DNA from: Desarmillaria ectypa
Lineage: Eukaryota; Basidiomycota; Agaricomycetes; Agaricales; Physalacriaceae
DNA: 64,000 nt
Direction: 5' to 3'
Assembly: GCA_030407005.1 (NCBI GenBank)
Contig: JAUDYN010000011.1
Coordinates: 858,501 to 922,500, forward strand
Below are positions 43,701 through 55,677 of this stretch, one piece after another. Every line of letters starts with the position of its first letter. Position 1 is the first letter of the stretch. The translations under genes and the position numbers were made by a program. The notes beneath the pieces are model-generated. The model was not told the origin of the DNA and made no database searches. It was given only the letters and a program-made list of their open reading frames with translations.

Positions 43701-46700
43701 GTATTCCAACGAATATCTTGCCGTTGCTTCCAACGAGGACGCATCGCCTTAATCCAAGCGGAATAATCGACGGAGGGATCAGGTATTGCAAGAAGAGTCT
43801 CTTCTTCGACCTCAGGCTCCGGCGTCTTCGGCCGAACTTTGCGGTTGACAACAGCGATACGAATACGATTGCTCTGCGTCTCTTCTCCCCCCATATCCTC
43901 AATGTCCCGAGATGACGGAGGTCGTGATTCCCCCTCGGTAGCAGATTTGAAGAAATCGGTGAGCTTGTTTTGCTTGAACTTGTCGCCCGCTACCGCCACT
44001 CGTTTATGAAGCCAGTCGGGGTGACGTATACGAGGAACAGGATTAGGAACCTTTTGCATGGCAGCCGGTATCGTTATGAGTTTTTGGATCACCGATCCCA
44101 GACGCTCTATGTAGTATTGCCAATCCAAGATCGATCGCAGGTCAAAGTTAACCAAGCTGCTATCTTTGAGCCATTTGCGAAGGTAGGTTCTCTTGACGAT
44201 TTCCTCCGCAGAAAAAATTGCGACCGGGACAGCACGCTCCGTGACAGGTGCTCCGATTGGACGTTCTGAAATGATGAACTTGCACGCAAGACCCTTGTCC
44301 TTCACCATCTGATCGCCAAGGAATTCTGCAAGACGACGAGCAGTACTAATGGACGTCGACTTCTGCCCACCATATTCAGCAAGTGTCCTGGACATGCTTC
44401 GATTCTCTGCAATGAGTTCAACAAGCTCTTCGTCGTCGAGACTCTCGGCTTTACTGAAGAGGACATCGAGCCATTGGTCAGCCACTTCCGCGACCGCAGT
44501 ATAGCATTCTTGCGTGGTGGTGCCAAGCAGGAACTTTTCGAAGATCTGGGATTGGAATATCTTGATCAGCTGAAGCTCTCCGCGCCGCTTCACTTCGAAA
44601 CCTTTCAACTCAGCCAATGAACCGTCGTCGTTGAAAACAGCGTAACGTTTCTTCAACAATTTATCTTCCTCCTTCGAGGACGGCAGGATCATGGCCTTGT
44701 AAGGACCATCGAGCTCGAAGAAGATCGAGTTCTCGCTGTGGACCTTATACTCGCCCGTTTCGGGGTCCAAATCGTGATACTGGTGATTGGTAAATTTCGC
44801 ATGAACAAGATGATTCAGCATAGTACAGGGGTAGGAGAAGGCGATAGCTTTGCCGTTCGCGAGTTGGAACTTGAAATTCTCCGGGAACACGCCGGGCAGC
44901 ATGCACCAAATTCCATCGGTATCCAGCTCGAGCGGACGTCCAATCTGTTCGACCAGCGCGCGCGCCATCTGGATGATCGTCGCACCAGTAAGGCAGGTGA
45001 TACCAGCCATCTCCATCGAATGCCATCGGGCACCTTTGCGCATGACGTATCCGTAGAACGAGTTTAAAATGCACTTGTGAGCGAGCTGCAAGGAGTCGTA
45101 CAGCACAATCATCTTCTTTGCCTCGTCAATCTCAGCTATCGACTTTCCGCTGCTGACCGCTGAGTCCAAGTTCTTCTTCCAGGTCTTATGAAGACCTTTA
45201 TACTCGTAACGACGGTCACGGAACCTCCGCACAGTATCGACGTAGAAAGGATTCTCCCTCTGACAAATAATGGCCTCGCGGTTCTCGATCTTCGTGTCCT
45301 TCGTCTTCTTATAGACCTTGCGGGAATAATCACCGAGCCGCTTGTGGAGCAAAGCTGTTTGCTCTGCGGGAGAGAGATCAGGAAAACGTCTTTGAGGTTG
45401 CCCAGGACGCTTTGGCGGGAAATCTTCCTGGTTCAGGGCGTGCCTGATCATGTTGTATTCGTCACGTTGGGCAGGAAAGAACTCTCCTCTCCAAGCCCAC
45501 TCCAACCGTCGGTCACAAGTCTTCCCCGGTCTGTTGTAATCACAGACGGCGCAAACAGATTCGTCGACCATGGAGTCCGGCTGCAGTCGATTTGACAACA
45601 TTATGTTGGGATACATCGCCGCAACATCCAAATGATAGATGAGTGGTTTGTCGGTGCGTTTCGGATGGTCCCTCATGACTTCCAGGGCAGCTTGTATCTC
45701 CGCCTTTACTTCATCATAGTTTGTCACGTCATCCATAGACGACTTAGACTCTTCGACGATGCAAAAGGTCAGGGCCGCGTCGAGTTCATCAATCAACTGC
45801 ACAAGCTAGTTAACATCCCATCTACGCATCAGAGTAAACCTCGTACCTGTTGTACGGCCGCAGGCACAATCTTGAAATCGGTCTGGATATCACTACGGAA
45901 GACACCAGCTTCCAAAGCTTCGACGTGCCCGCCGACATAAGTTTCAGATGCTAGAAGGTGGCCATCATACATATGTCCATGTGCTTCTTCATGTCTGTTT
46001 GGCATAATGATTCTGCCTCGAAAGGCTTCAACCTAACAAGAATTGTCAAACAAAGGGCGAAAGGAAGATCATGGGCCTACCATTAGTAAGGTCTCGCATA
46101 AAGTTCCGCTACCTTTACGCAGTACCTCATCAGCGCAGAGCGGAATGATGTTACAGAGAGAGAATATGAAGGGATGGACGTATTTCATGTAGAGATAATA
46201 TGTGGCAACCGCATCGGAAACTGAATACTGTGCCAAGACTTGAGGCTGCTCCATAGCATAACTAGAAGAGTATTGTAAAGGCATGTTCTGAAAGCTGGAG
46301 CAGAATACGTACGGAGTCATTAGTTCGGGATCCAACTCTATAGGATTGTATCCGAGCTTTGCTGTGGTCACTGCTTTCAAACCTTGACTTCCTTGGGGAA
46401 GATATGAATCTCGTTTCACCCATCGGAAACAATCCATATGCACACATGTGCGACTCTTATACTCATCCTCAGCGTCTTTGGCGAAACCAGTCTGAAGGAA
46501 CATGTCAATTCCATTAGCCTTCGCCCTGGCATCCAGAAACGGAAAATCAAAGAAGTCTCCGTTAAAAGTTGCCATGACAGTCGGTTTCACGTCTTGTATA
46601 TGAGAGAAGAACCGATTGATAGTAGCAGCCTGTGATTTGTCAAATTAGAACAGTTCGATGAAATAACCAAGACAATACACATACCTCGTTTTCTTCGTTG

Positions 46701-47900
46701 AATATTATAAAAGGTCCCTCGTATCCTTCCTTGGGAGTGTACTCGAAGTCTTCAATATCTTCACTGACGATCTCCCTATTTGTGATCAGATATCCTTGTC
46801 CGTCTACCATATAAGAGATCATCATCACTTGGTCGATGGCCTGGTCGGGGAACTTGAGCGGCGCCTTCGTCGTCTCTATATCATAAGCCATTACGACAGG
46901 ATCCGCACGCTTAACTCGCTCGGCAATATGGCGAAAAGCAGGTTGACCCGCTGCGAATGTCACGGCATACCACAAACCAACACGAATGTCGATGTCGATA
47001 GCAACACGAAGATAGTAGGGGACGTCATATTCCCTGATGTCGATGATACACTCCTGAGGATCCATATCGCGCGCCCTGGGCCCCTTCCCCCCAAGCGCTT
47101 CCAACTCTCCATCAAGTTCGACGCCCATACTTGCTCCATCTGCAGCTGCACTGACAACTTCTGCATACGCGTCGACGGCGTCGCGTTTGGAGCTATTTTC
47201 CAAAGCTAGAGGTAGGAGGTCCCGTCTGACGGACAGAAGGTCTGATACATTTCGAAAACAGAGCTGGAGATAGAGGCGATGATGACCCATGAGATGATTG
47301 GGAAGCTTCAAATCCTCTTTGCGCTCGCGCGAGATTCGACAGATGAGTCCTTCATACTTCTTGTTCAGCCACTCTTCAATGGTAGATTCCGCTCCACTCT
47401 ATAACTCTGTGAGATGCTGTTTGAGCGTGATGCAAAGTGCTTACCTTGCACGCGATGCAGAAGTAGGGTTCGTACGCGTAAGTGGCCTTGAACATCCCGC
47501 CATCGTCTTGAATGAAATAGTAATCAACTGCGGCTTTGCCAGAGGGCCAATCTGGGTCCTTGAGCAGCGTCTTGACAAATTAGGTGAGTGAAAACCCTAT
47601 AACACGACGTAGAACACGTACAGGATGCATATTGACCAGCCAGCCTTCCTTCATTCCGCCTTCCTGCACTCTGGAAAAACCAAGCTTCTCATCGACTTCG
47701 TCGTTCAAAGCAACCTTTTCGAATTTCTCGGCCAATTGCGTTCCATCGTCCTCACGTTTTGGGCCAGGTTCACCGGGCTTGCTGCTGCCACCTCTGCCAC
47801 GTCCACGGCCGCGCCATCCGCCACGAAAACCCGACCTAAACGAGCCTCCACCTCTACCGCGAGATGAGGTGAGTCCAAATGTACCGCGTCCTCGAGCCAT
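40796..47900 (-). CDS. POL2: DNA polymerase epsilon catalytic subunit
   Basis: Leading-strand replicative polymerase of roughly 2,200 residues in about nine exons. Proofreading exonuclease motifs: [15 protein letters not shown] (Exo I, about residue 310), [13 protein letters not shown] (Exo II) and [13 protein letters not shown] (Exo III). Polymerase motifs: [14 protein letters not shown] (A), [14 protein letters not shown] (B) and [11 protein letters not shown] (C). The catalytically dead C-terminal half follows, then two Cys clusters (CRHC...CLNC and CSKC...CQC). The frame can read through the last donor to [10 protein letters not shown]; splicing GTCTGT...CATCATAG instead gives [12 protein letters not shown] and the stop at 40796, which I prefer. 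At MTPY the GTACGT...TTCTAG intron restores [10 protein letters not shown]. The N-terminus ([19 protein letters not shown] and on) is unusually RGG-rich. Family members bind Dpb2, Dpb3 and Dpb4. The gene is convergent with bL28m. Confidence 0.95.
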
Positions 47901-49065
47901 GTCGAGGTCCTCGAATATGGAATTGTTCAGGGAGAAAATGACACGAAAGATTGTGACAAGGGAGGTGAACGAGCACGTGACGTGACGACCGCGACGTCCA
48001 ATCCTTTTTCGGCCAGCTTTCTTTGGTTTCAACCGCTGTCGCTTCTCCTCTTGTGCTCACCTTACGGACATGGGTTCCCTCCCCAGAGATCTCAATGACA
48101 AGCTCCCTCATTGTGAAATTGATGCATTCTTCCTTGTATTTCGTTGATTTCCATCCTGCTCTCACGCCCGCTTCTGACATTTTGTGCCTCTCTGGAACGT
48201 GGAGCGCTTCGACAAGCTTTATGAGTTATGCACTTTACATCCAACTTATGATGTGACCTCTATCGTCTCGAGTGCCAGGCTTCTCTGGTCGCCCTACTCT
48301 TTTAACATTGTCGCTGAGACTCCTCGTCAATCGACAATGTCCGGCACCCCGGGGTCTAATGTTTAGACCTCAGAACTTCCCCATTTCGTCTTGTGTATAT
48401 GCCAAACGTGCGCTACCTCGTGCTAACTTAGTCTCACAGTATTTTGCATTCTTGCAGTGTTTCCCGAAATTGGGTACCCGAGCCAGGGTTTGGATGAAAA
48501 AATAGTCCGTCTGTTATTCCATCCGCAAGCAACACCCTGGAGAACCTCTGTGTTAAAGGGCTACAACTTGGAAGTCGCAATTATCGTTTCCCGGCACCCG
48601 ATATAGTATAACCGCTCAACTCCATCGTGTCGGTTTACTAAACTGGAGCTTGACGGTTGGCCATATCTTCTTTGATGGCCTTGGTGTGATACAGCCGTTG
48701 TATACGATTGGATGATAGAGTTATTCGCCACGACGAAATATTAAAACCTGACGATGCATGTGATATGGTCCCCATTACGAATGCAATGGCGCTGTCTTGG
48801 CCTGTAGCAGGACACCGGACTAAAGCATATCCATTTCAGAAAAATCGCTCCTCTAGTTCCCCGGTGCCAAGGCTCATGAGTCGCACAGTATCCTCCTACG
48901 CCTTTCGGCTCAAAGATTCATCTGCCGCCTTTGGTGGGTCCTCAGTGCGCTCCATATGATCAAAAATAGGCATCCCCCGTCTTGGTCCCATACAACGGAC
49001 GTATCATACGTTGCAGGCATGAGCACTGTTTTCGTGCCCTCTGCTGGACTCCGCGGCTTTATCTC
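47901..49065. other. Intergenic upstream of POL2
   Basis: The POL2 promoter side. Minus-strand frames between 48.7 and 48.96 kb could be remnants of the C-terminus of the decayed SDR gene, but I cannot align them. The frames near 48.0-48.25 kb lack motifs. Confidence 0.45.
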
Positions 49066-49836
49066 CTATCTCGCCTCCAGATCGACTGGCTGGAAATTCT
49101 CCCTACGTATATCCTTTTTCCCCAGCTCACTCGCCACCAACCCAGGATGTGACGCTACCACTCTTACCGGTGTACGGCGCGCCAGCTCTGCGCAGCACAT
49201 AATGTTGAGCAATTTCGAGGTCAAGTACATGGTGTGCTCTTCTTCGGGTTTGAACTGTAGGGGACAGAGAGCGCCGATTGGATGATTCTCGTTTGACTGA
49301 GGGAACTCTGGAATGACAGCTCCGCCGCTTGTGACCCAGATTATACGGCTTGGAAAGGATGCTTCCCTGACGGGGAAGAGGAGAAGGGTGAGCAGGAAAG
49401 GACTGATATGATGAACCTGCATCCTATGAGTATGTTAGTATTGACAAAAGGCGACTTACAGCAGGTCCAGCCCATCTCCAGTGGTCTGGTTTCCTACGCT
49501 ATGCATGTCAGCGCTGTTCACAAGAAGGTGCAAGGGCATCGCGCTTGACTTGAATGCTCGCACGAATTCATGTACCGAGGAGAACGAAGCCAAATCCAAG
49601 TCTCGATACTCAACGGCGCTTCAAAGTCTCGATGCAGCTGCTATGATACTTGGCCACTTCATATCCGATTCCTTCAAACGGAACTGAGTCGCAGTTCCAA
49701 TCGACTGTAGCAACAAATGATTCATACCTGTATTTGAACCGGTCACTACAGCCGTGATGCCTAACAGATCGGTGCTCTCGAGGGCAGGTAGGGGAGTGGC
49801 CTGTCGTTTTGCAGCTTCTGATAAGTCGAATGCCAT
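49066..49836 (-). pseudogene. Short-chain dehydrogenase/reductase (SDR), decayed
   Basis: The SDR order is visible on the minus strand. Cofactor loop: LGITAVVTGSNT, then over a GTATGA...TGAAG intron GIGYEVAKYHSS. Next come LDLASFSSVHEFVRAF, PLHLLVNSADM (the NAG position), then over a second intron VHHISPFLLTLLLFPV, SRIIWVTSGG, the active-site-type MYLTSKLLNIM (YxxxK kept), and VASHPGLVASEL. After YHSSCIETLK the frame ends in a TGA and must shift to continue into SAVEYRDLDLASF. The roughly 35 residues usually found between these blocks are missing, and the C-terminus stops early at QPVDLEAR. A deletion plus frameshift in an otherwise recent-looking gene is the simplest reading. Fungal relatives include retinol-dehydrogenase-like and WW-domain-oxidoreductase-like SDRs. 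Confidence 0.72.
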
Positions 49837-51295
49837 TTGTAGGGAGTGTCACGGTTGTCAAAGATCAATTCTCCAGACTGGCTGAACACATATATAATTT
49901 CAAGCGATCGTAGTCTCATCATCATAACTATCTCTCCCTCTCTGTAAGCCATGCTGCCGCACTGGTACGTCACTCCAGCATCTATCAAAATGGCGCCTAA
50001 GTCCCGTCGGACCAGTGCTTGATTAGCGTTCGCCGGCATCGAGGATCGTTTCAAGAAAAGTATTGCCGTCTTTAAATGACTTCGTTTCTTCACGTAACAT
50101 CGAGAAATGATGGACTTATGTACACAAGCAGAAACGTGATGGGGGTTTGTGCGAATGTTGCAAATGTACATATAACAGTGATCTGTTTTGTTCAGCTGTG
50201 AAAGAGGGTCTTTTGTTGTACATGGATGTTGGTCCCTTTGTGACGGAGGAGCTTCACCAAGTGTCACTCACATTTCTACTTCATTTGCTCGGTGTCCACG
50301 TCAAGACGGGGTATTGTCTCTTTACATGCGGAAACTGGGGAGATCCTTGGTTAAGCTGTATATTTTCATGCCCTGATCAAATGATTCGTAGGTGTTATGT
50401 TCCGCCACCTCATCCTGGCGTTACGTATCTTCATTATCTTATTGGACTGGCGGGACGACCATTTCGCCGCTCTTGCCTTCCACGATCCATGACTCTTCGC
50501 AGTACAGGAATGCCTTCCTGGTCTGGGGATTTGCAAAGCGGTCAGCACCCTCTATCCCTTTCAGCCACCATAACCTCTCTGTACCATTGCTATCGTCCCT
50601 CATCACAGACATCGAAAATGAGTGTTTGCGGTCGCTGAAAGACGGCATTGAAGGCATGGTTAAGGCTCCATGCTTCGTCGACGAAACACATTCCTGGGGT
50701 CATCGGCTCGCATTCTCGCCAGAAGACCTTGTCTCCTCGTTCCTATCTCAATGTACTTATTCCAGTACATCGAAAAGTGCTAACACGTCTGTCTATATCC
50801 TCCCATGTGCTTGCGGTGGTCTGTGGAATACTGCCCGCACATTCTCCGCGCTTGGCGTTTGTGCCGCCTCTCTTGAGTAGCCGTAGAGGATGAACCATAT
50901 GTATTACTTACCTGTGCTGCCGCTTCCGGTCTTGCCGCCCTACGACGGCAATTTCTAATGGACGTCTTTCAAAGGCATGTCCCTAATTGCACTTAACGTG
51001 GAACGGACTTTGCATTGACAACCGGCTGGCTTGCCTGCTATAGTAACCTGCTGCGGAGCCTCTCCTCGCACAGTTCCTTCATCATGTCTTCGAGATATTC
51101 AGAAGCGTACCGACTTATGTACCTCGCTTGGTCTTTGTATAGCTTTGTCTGAAGACATATGATGACTGTTGCAAGTGATGTGCTTCCCGAGTCCTACATC
51201 ATTCTGTTGCAAGGCTGCTATGCTGCTAGTGCTTCGAAACTGTCTATCCTATTCCCACTGAGATGTTGCCCATTTTATGCAGTAGCACTTATTGT
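49837..51295. other. Region with unassigned protein-like frames
   Basis: Overlapping frames of 160-170 codons lie on both strands at 49.76-50.27 and 50.15-50.88 kb. A minus-strand piece at 50439-50657 (ADRFANPQTRKAFLYCEESW, IVEGKSGEMVVPP) looks most like protein but is isolated. I cannot name a family or build a splice model; it is possibly another relic. Confidence 0.4.
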
Positions 51296-52167
51296 TTCAT
51301 CGCATTTCCTCCAGAGCTCGTGGAAATAATTGTCCGTGAAATATAGCACTCCGGAATGCCCTCTGTCGTTCGACGGTTCTTCATGATGACTTCCCACGTT
51401 CGATTAACCCGGTATATGTCCCCATCGCCTCCCAGGATATCTATATCCCCAGCCTCGGATATATTTACTACCTACGCGACATAACCGGGCGCCAGATATC
51501 CATAATCTGTCATGATCTCGTCCCCCGGCTTACCCGCATCATCACCTACTTCGTCAATTGTGGAGAAAATGCAGGGGAAAGCGTAGTAAAAGAAGTTGAC
51601 ACCTTTCTCATGAAGCTACCTAACAAAATAGGCTTCGGGGCCTTTTCTCGCCTATATATCTCCCGAGCTCAGTTGGATCGGCGGTGGACGGGCAATGGCA
51701 GATTTACAGGATTTACAGGGTTTTCCCATCCACATTTGTTGCGACAAAATTCTGTCCGATGCACGCGAAGACGGGCGTGTACGAATGGACGTACTTACAT
51801 GTATTCATTGCAGACCCGGACCCTTTCTCGAGCTTGTACTTTAGTGATGAGTCGTATTACGCGTTCTCCGTGCTGCAATGTCTGTGTCAGTCGGGCTCCG
51901 TTATGTTTGGGCTGTCAAACGTATCATCAGAGGATGTGTCATGGTGCCATTCTACATTTTCGCCAAACCATGTACATACGTGAGTTAAAGGGGGTTCGGA
52001 AGCTATTAATCGGTACTTGTGGATGGCTTCGAAACGACCCTACAGTACATGACCTCCATTCGATTCGTCTGACATGCAATCTTATAGGGATGAGGTGTCT
52101 TGCTACCCTCTTCTGTCACTGGTTACATAAACGGTCGCAGTGGTCAAGTTATGCGTGCCCTGGCTAG
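51296..52167 (+). pseudogene. Decayed F-box-like gene of a basidiomycete-expanded family
   Basis: The plus strand reads FIAFPPELVEIIVREI, a TAG where a Trp is expected, then HSGMPSVVRRFFMMTS. The continuation is in another frame: NPVYVPIASQDIYIPSLGYI, YYLRDITGRQISIICHD, LVPRLTRIITYFVNCGENAG, VDTFLMKLPNKIGFGAFSRL and YISRAQ. A leading FPPELVEIIVREIWHS followed by an ASxDIYI block is a pattern I know from a large basidiomycete F-box-like family. One nonsense codon and at least one frameshift make it a pseudogene; later pieces lie in further frames (51684-51983). Confidence 0.6.
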
Positions 52168-52724
52168 CAAGCAATGGTTCTATTGTTAATATTTAAGTCG
52201 CTGCATAAGTAGTGCTGGGGCCTGTCAGTGTAGTACATACATGGGTTTGAAGATAGTTGTCATTGACATCTTGAAATTCTAGAGGACAAAGGTAAAGAAC
52301 CATCACGGTTCTCAATGCGACAGAATATAGCATCTTCCGTGAAATGTGCTTAGGTCGCCTTGATCTTGTAATGCCTGTCGAAGGAGAGGAGTCAAGATGG
52401 AAAAGAAGCGACCCACTAGCATTGATCTGACCCTGCAGAAAAAACGGGGACAGCTAAACCCTCAAATCTGGTTAAATAATATCAGAAGATACATGAGATG
52501 CAGAACAACTGAGAACAAAGTTCTGCAATCTGTGGAGTTGGAGTGCATACTTAGCAGCAAACAAGGTATACAGTTGCATGTACGTTATTATATAACTCGT
52601 GTTCGACCTAGGGTTTCAATAGGATGGTGGTTACTTTACAATGTTGAATACGATGCCAAAAAACGTCCTGGGGTGTAAATGTAGGGCCGGTCTATCATCT
52701 GGGGTATAACGCGACTCTGTCCGT
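52168..52724. other. Intergenic
   Basis: 3' flank of the GNA1-like gene. A 93-codon plus-strand frame (52397-52678) has no motif and I do not accept it. Confidence 0.5.
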
Positions 52725-53444
52725 TCATAGCCTGGGTGTGCTGACTCTCTTCTCGGGAGCATACTTTGCCTGGTGAAGACGGTGAATTCAACTTCGCGTG
52801 AGACAACATGCCGGCACTCACCATTTCATTCTCCTTCTTCTCATAGCCACATTTCTGATAGAATGCTGTGAAAATCTCAATACCAAATATATGAAGAAAA
52901 AACAACGCGAACACGCACGTATATTCGCATCGCTGCAGTTCAATATCGTCTTGTAACATCCGCTGTTCTCGCTGATGTACGTCAGCGCCTGGATGATTCT
53001 CAGCCCCAGCTTCTTCCCCTGCTGGTTCTTATCGACGGCTATATCCTCGATATGTCCGACGCTTCCCAGGCCACGTAAGAACTTGCGCTCTATGAACACG
53101 CACCCCACACCGACGATGCGGTCGGAAGCTTTGTCGACGATGACGATGGGGTAATACGTCTTTGAGGCAGCGCGCATGGCGTTGAACTGGGCGACCCATG
53201 CTGGCTCGCCTGGGTCTGTTACGACTGTCAGGACAGAAAGTATGTCGAGCTGGCCACGGTGGTAGTCGGTGGATGCCAAAGGGCGGATCTATAGTAACAA
53301 CAAGTTTGAATAAGGATTTTGAGTCACTATGAAGGGAGTACACACGTGTAGATCGGCGGGTAGCTGCTTTTTTACGTCTGGGCAGATGAGCTCAGCGGGG
53401 AACAGGAGCTCAAGAGCATCGTCAGAGGTAAATGAGGGAGCCAT
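52725..53444 (-). CDS. GNA1: Glucosamine-6-phosphate N-acetyltransferase
   Basis: Transfers acetyl from acetyl-CoA to glucosamine-6-phosphate, on the cytosolic route to UDP-GlcNAc and hence chitin. Exons 53346-53444, 52919-53288, 52822-52865 and 52725-52769 give 185 residues. GNAT-fold landmarks are YYPIVIVDKASDRIVGVGCV, FIERKFLRGLGSVGHIEDIA, the acetyl-CoA loop NQQGKKLGLRII, GCYKTILNCSDANIPFYQKC (over an intron with GTGCGT donor) and GYEKKENEM. The C-terminus AKYAPEKRVSTPRL comes from the last small exon. The order VGHIEDIAVD, QGKKLG, CYKTILNCS and NIPFYQKCG is specific to Gna1. The start at MAPSFTSDDALELLFPAELI fits the family N-terminus; an upstream in-frame hydrophobic stretch is probably 5' UTR. 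Confidence 0.93.
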
Positions 53445-54490
53445 TGAAAGAAAAAAAGATAAATGAAAGTAGAGAAAGTGAAGAATGGGTCTGGAGAAGG
53501 GAATGATAGCTGGGTAGCTAGCAGTGGCAGTTGTCGTCAAGGTCAAACGTGGTTCTATAGGGTTATATAACCGTCGCTAGCATAGCCACCACATGCCAGT
53601 GCGCCGTTACGCCTTGCACCGCCATCACACGGGGCAGTTCTCATGCCGGGATATGTCAACCAATATCTCGGAAATGAGGGAATCGCTGGTCGACCGAGTT
53701 CGATACATTTTCGTTTGATTGTTGACAAATGCATCATTGCTAGCAGTTGCCAGTTTTTGTAACGGACAACTTGAAGGATTTGAAGTGAATCGCAACCCTA
53801 CCAGGTACTTACTTATTGCTGATTCCTTTAGGAAATGTGGCTGCATAGGTTTCGTTTAGTGCTGATTTCCAAGCCGCCATCTCAGCAATACTTTGCGCCT
53901 ACGTTCAACTTCTCCTCTGTCAAATATTCCTGCGAAATAAGTTGAGAAGAACGGACTTCAACTGACGTCCGCTGTTTTCTGTTATCATAGTTGACAGCGA
54001 GGCTGGCACTGAAAGTTGAATATGTGGCTCGTAAAGGGATGTCTGTCAGATATTTTTATCGTTGGTGAATTCACATTTGAAAGGAAGGGATTTCGAATCA
54101 GCCAAGCTGCTACGCCATCCTCAATTCCCTTCAGGAATCGTGGCTAACGGTACAGTAAATTTCAGTAAAAGCGTGGCAAGGAAAGGGAGGGAAAGGCCAT
54201 CTCGTTTTGGTATTATATTACCACGGATTCGGCATTAGCCGAAGCGTTTCTGTGTGCGTTGAATCCGCCAACGATACCTGCGTCCCTCAAGAATCCGTTA
54301 AAGTGAGTAAATATTTGCCGTTTCTGCACCCATCCGTCTGCATTTGGAGTCTATGCATTCGTAGCTTTCCAACGCTACCCAAAACTTTGTCAACGTAGGG
54401 AAATTTGGGATGGATTCAGCCAGATGCCGTCGGATGTAGTGTTGAACAAGAGCTGATTTTTTCCTCCTCTCGGAACTCTGGTTTGTACAG
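53445..54490. other. Intergenic between GNA1 and RPL24
   Basis: Divergent promoters with about 1 kb between. A tRNA-like remnant may lie at about 54080-54125 on the minus strand (GGATGGCGTAGCAGC, then TGATTCGAAATCCC), but the two boxes are too close for a tRNA. Nothing else is seen. Confidence 0.45.
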
Positions 54491-55100
54491 ATGGTACGTG
54501 GCTATACCCTTTCTATCCTAGTCACGGAGTGCTAATATGTGTTTACTGAGTGTAGAAGGTCGAGATTGACTCCTTCTCCGGCTACCGTATCTACCCCAGC
54601 AAGGGTAAGCTGTTCGTTCGCAGCGACAGCAAAGTGCGTCTACTTCCTTCTGCACTACGCTCGGAGTCTCATCAAAACACCAGGTCTTCCGATTCGCCAC
54701 CTCAAAAAATGCCTCCCTCTTTCTCCAACGCAAAAACCCCCGCAAGATTGCCTGGACACAGGTGTTCCGTCGGATGCACAAGAAGGGTATCACGGAAGAA
54801 GTTGCCAAGAAGCGCTCGCGGCGCACTGTGAAGCACCAGCGTGGTATCGTCGGTGCTGACCTCGCTGCCATTGCAGCAAAGCGTAACCAGACCGCGGCTG
54901 TCCGCACGCAACAACGATTGGCTGCTATTACGAAGGCTAAGGGTGAGAAGAAGGACAAGGAGGCCAAGAAGCCTAAGGTGAGTTCTGTCTGAGATATTAT
55001 TTGTCTGTGAAATAATGCTTTGTAGACTTCGCGTCCCGCTGTTCCAACTGGTCCCAAGGTGTCGAAGCAGCAGATGAAGGGTGGAAAAGGCGGTCGATGA
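54491..55100 (+). CDS. RPL24: 60S ribosomal protein L24 (eL24)
   Basis: Large-subunit ribosomal protein. Exons 54491-54493, 54556-54633, 54684-54977 and 55026-55100 give 149 residues. The first coding exon is only the start codon: ATG is followed directly by a GTACGT donor, and the next exon starts AAGGTCGAG, giving MKVEIDSFSGYRIYPSKGKL. Then come FVRSDSKVFRFATSKNASLF, LQRKNPRKIAWTQVFRRMHK and KRSRRTVKHQRGIVGADLAA, with a lysine-rich end KPKTSRPAVPTGPKVSKQQM. The TYRR-like zinc motif of some eL24 homologues is absent, as in fungi generally. Introns are 48-62 nt. All conserved blocks are intact. Confidence 0.95.
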
Positions 55101-55677
55101 GCGGTCTGGCATTACCTACGTTGTTGTCGTTATTCATGGTCCCTTCACTTCATGCAATCTATGCGACTATAAACATGCCTTTCCATTTGCTAGGTTGATC
55201 TATTATCTTTCCTGAACGCCACAGAATCCAGCTGCTCTAGTTGGCCTAATTTCCGGCTGTCCAGGGCTCAAAGTCTTGGCATGACCTAATCTTTATATTG
55301 TAGGTAACGGCAAACGTGACCAACTTTGATCCATTCAAGTTCAATCTTAACCTTCACCGGTTCACCGTACCGGGATGTAAATCCATTACTTAAAACAAAT
55401 ACTAAAATGCAGCCGCCGACTACTCGCATTGGAGCCGGGGTCAAAAATATAGCGGGCGCTGAGCCGTCAACAGAAGGGTGACAGGAATCGATGGGCGCTG
55501 GAACAGGAGGAACAGGATCACCGAGGCCATCGGGAAATGGCCCTTGCTGTTTTCCCGCAGTTGTAGTAACCGGGCCTGTTACCGGGCCTGGGAATTTCAT
55601 CAACTGGCGTACAGCGCCCACTCGATTCGACCTTGAAATATAAAGGAGACACGACTAAGGAATGCTCCCTTTCTCTC
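55101..55677. other. Intergenic
   Basis: Between RPL24 and the NRPS-like gene. A minus-strand frame at 55286-55621 is proline-rich with a hydrophobic stretch (MRVVGGCILVFVLSNGF). It could be the end of a small anchored protein, but it has no signal peptide or family motif, so I do not call it. Confidence 0.5.

Noticed and set aside
43300..45100. Many long antisense frames inside POL2
   Set aside because: Shadows of the polymerase coding frame; none has independent motifs.
54080..54125. Possible minus-strand tRNA or SINE
   Set aside because: A-like and B-like boxes are about 20 bases apart, too close for a tRNA; kept only as a remark.
55286..55621. Proline-rich minus-strand frame with a hydrophobic C-terminal stretch
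   Set aside because: It resembles an anchored secreted protein end, but there is no signal peptide or upstream exon, and it lies in the promoter of the NRPS-like gene.
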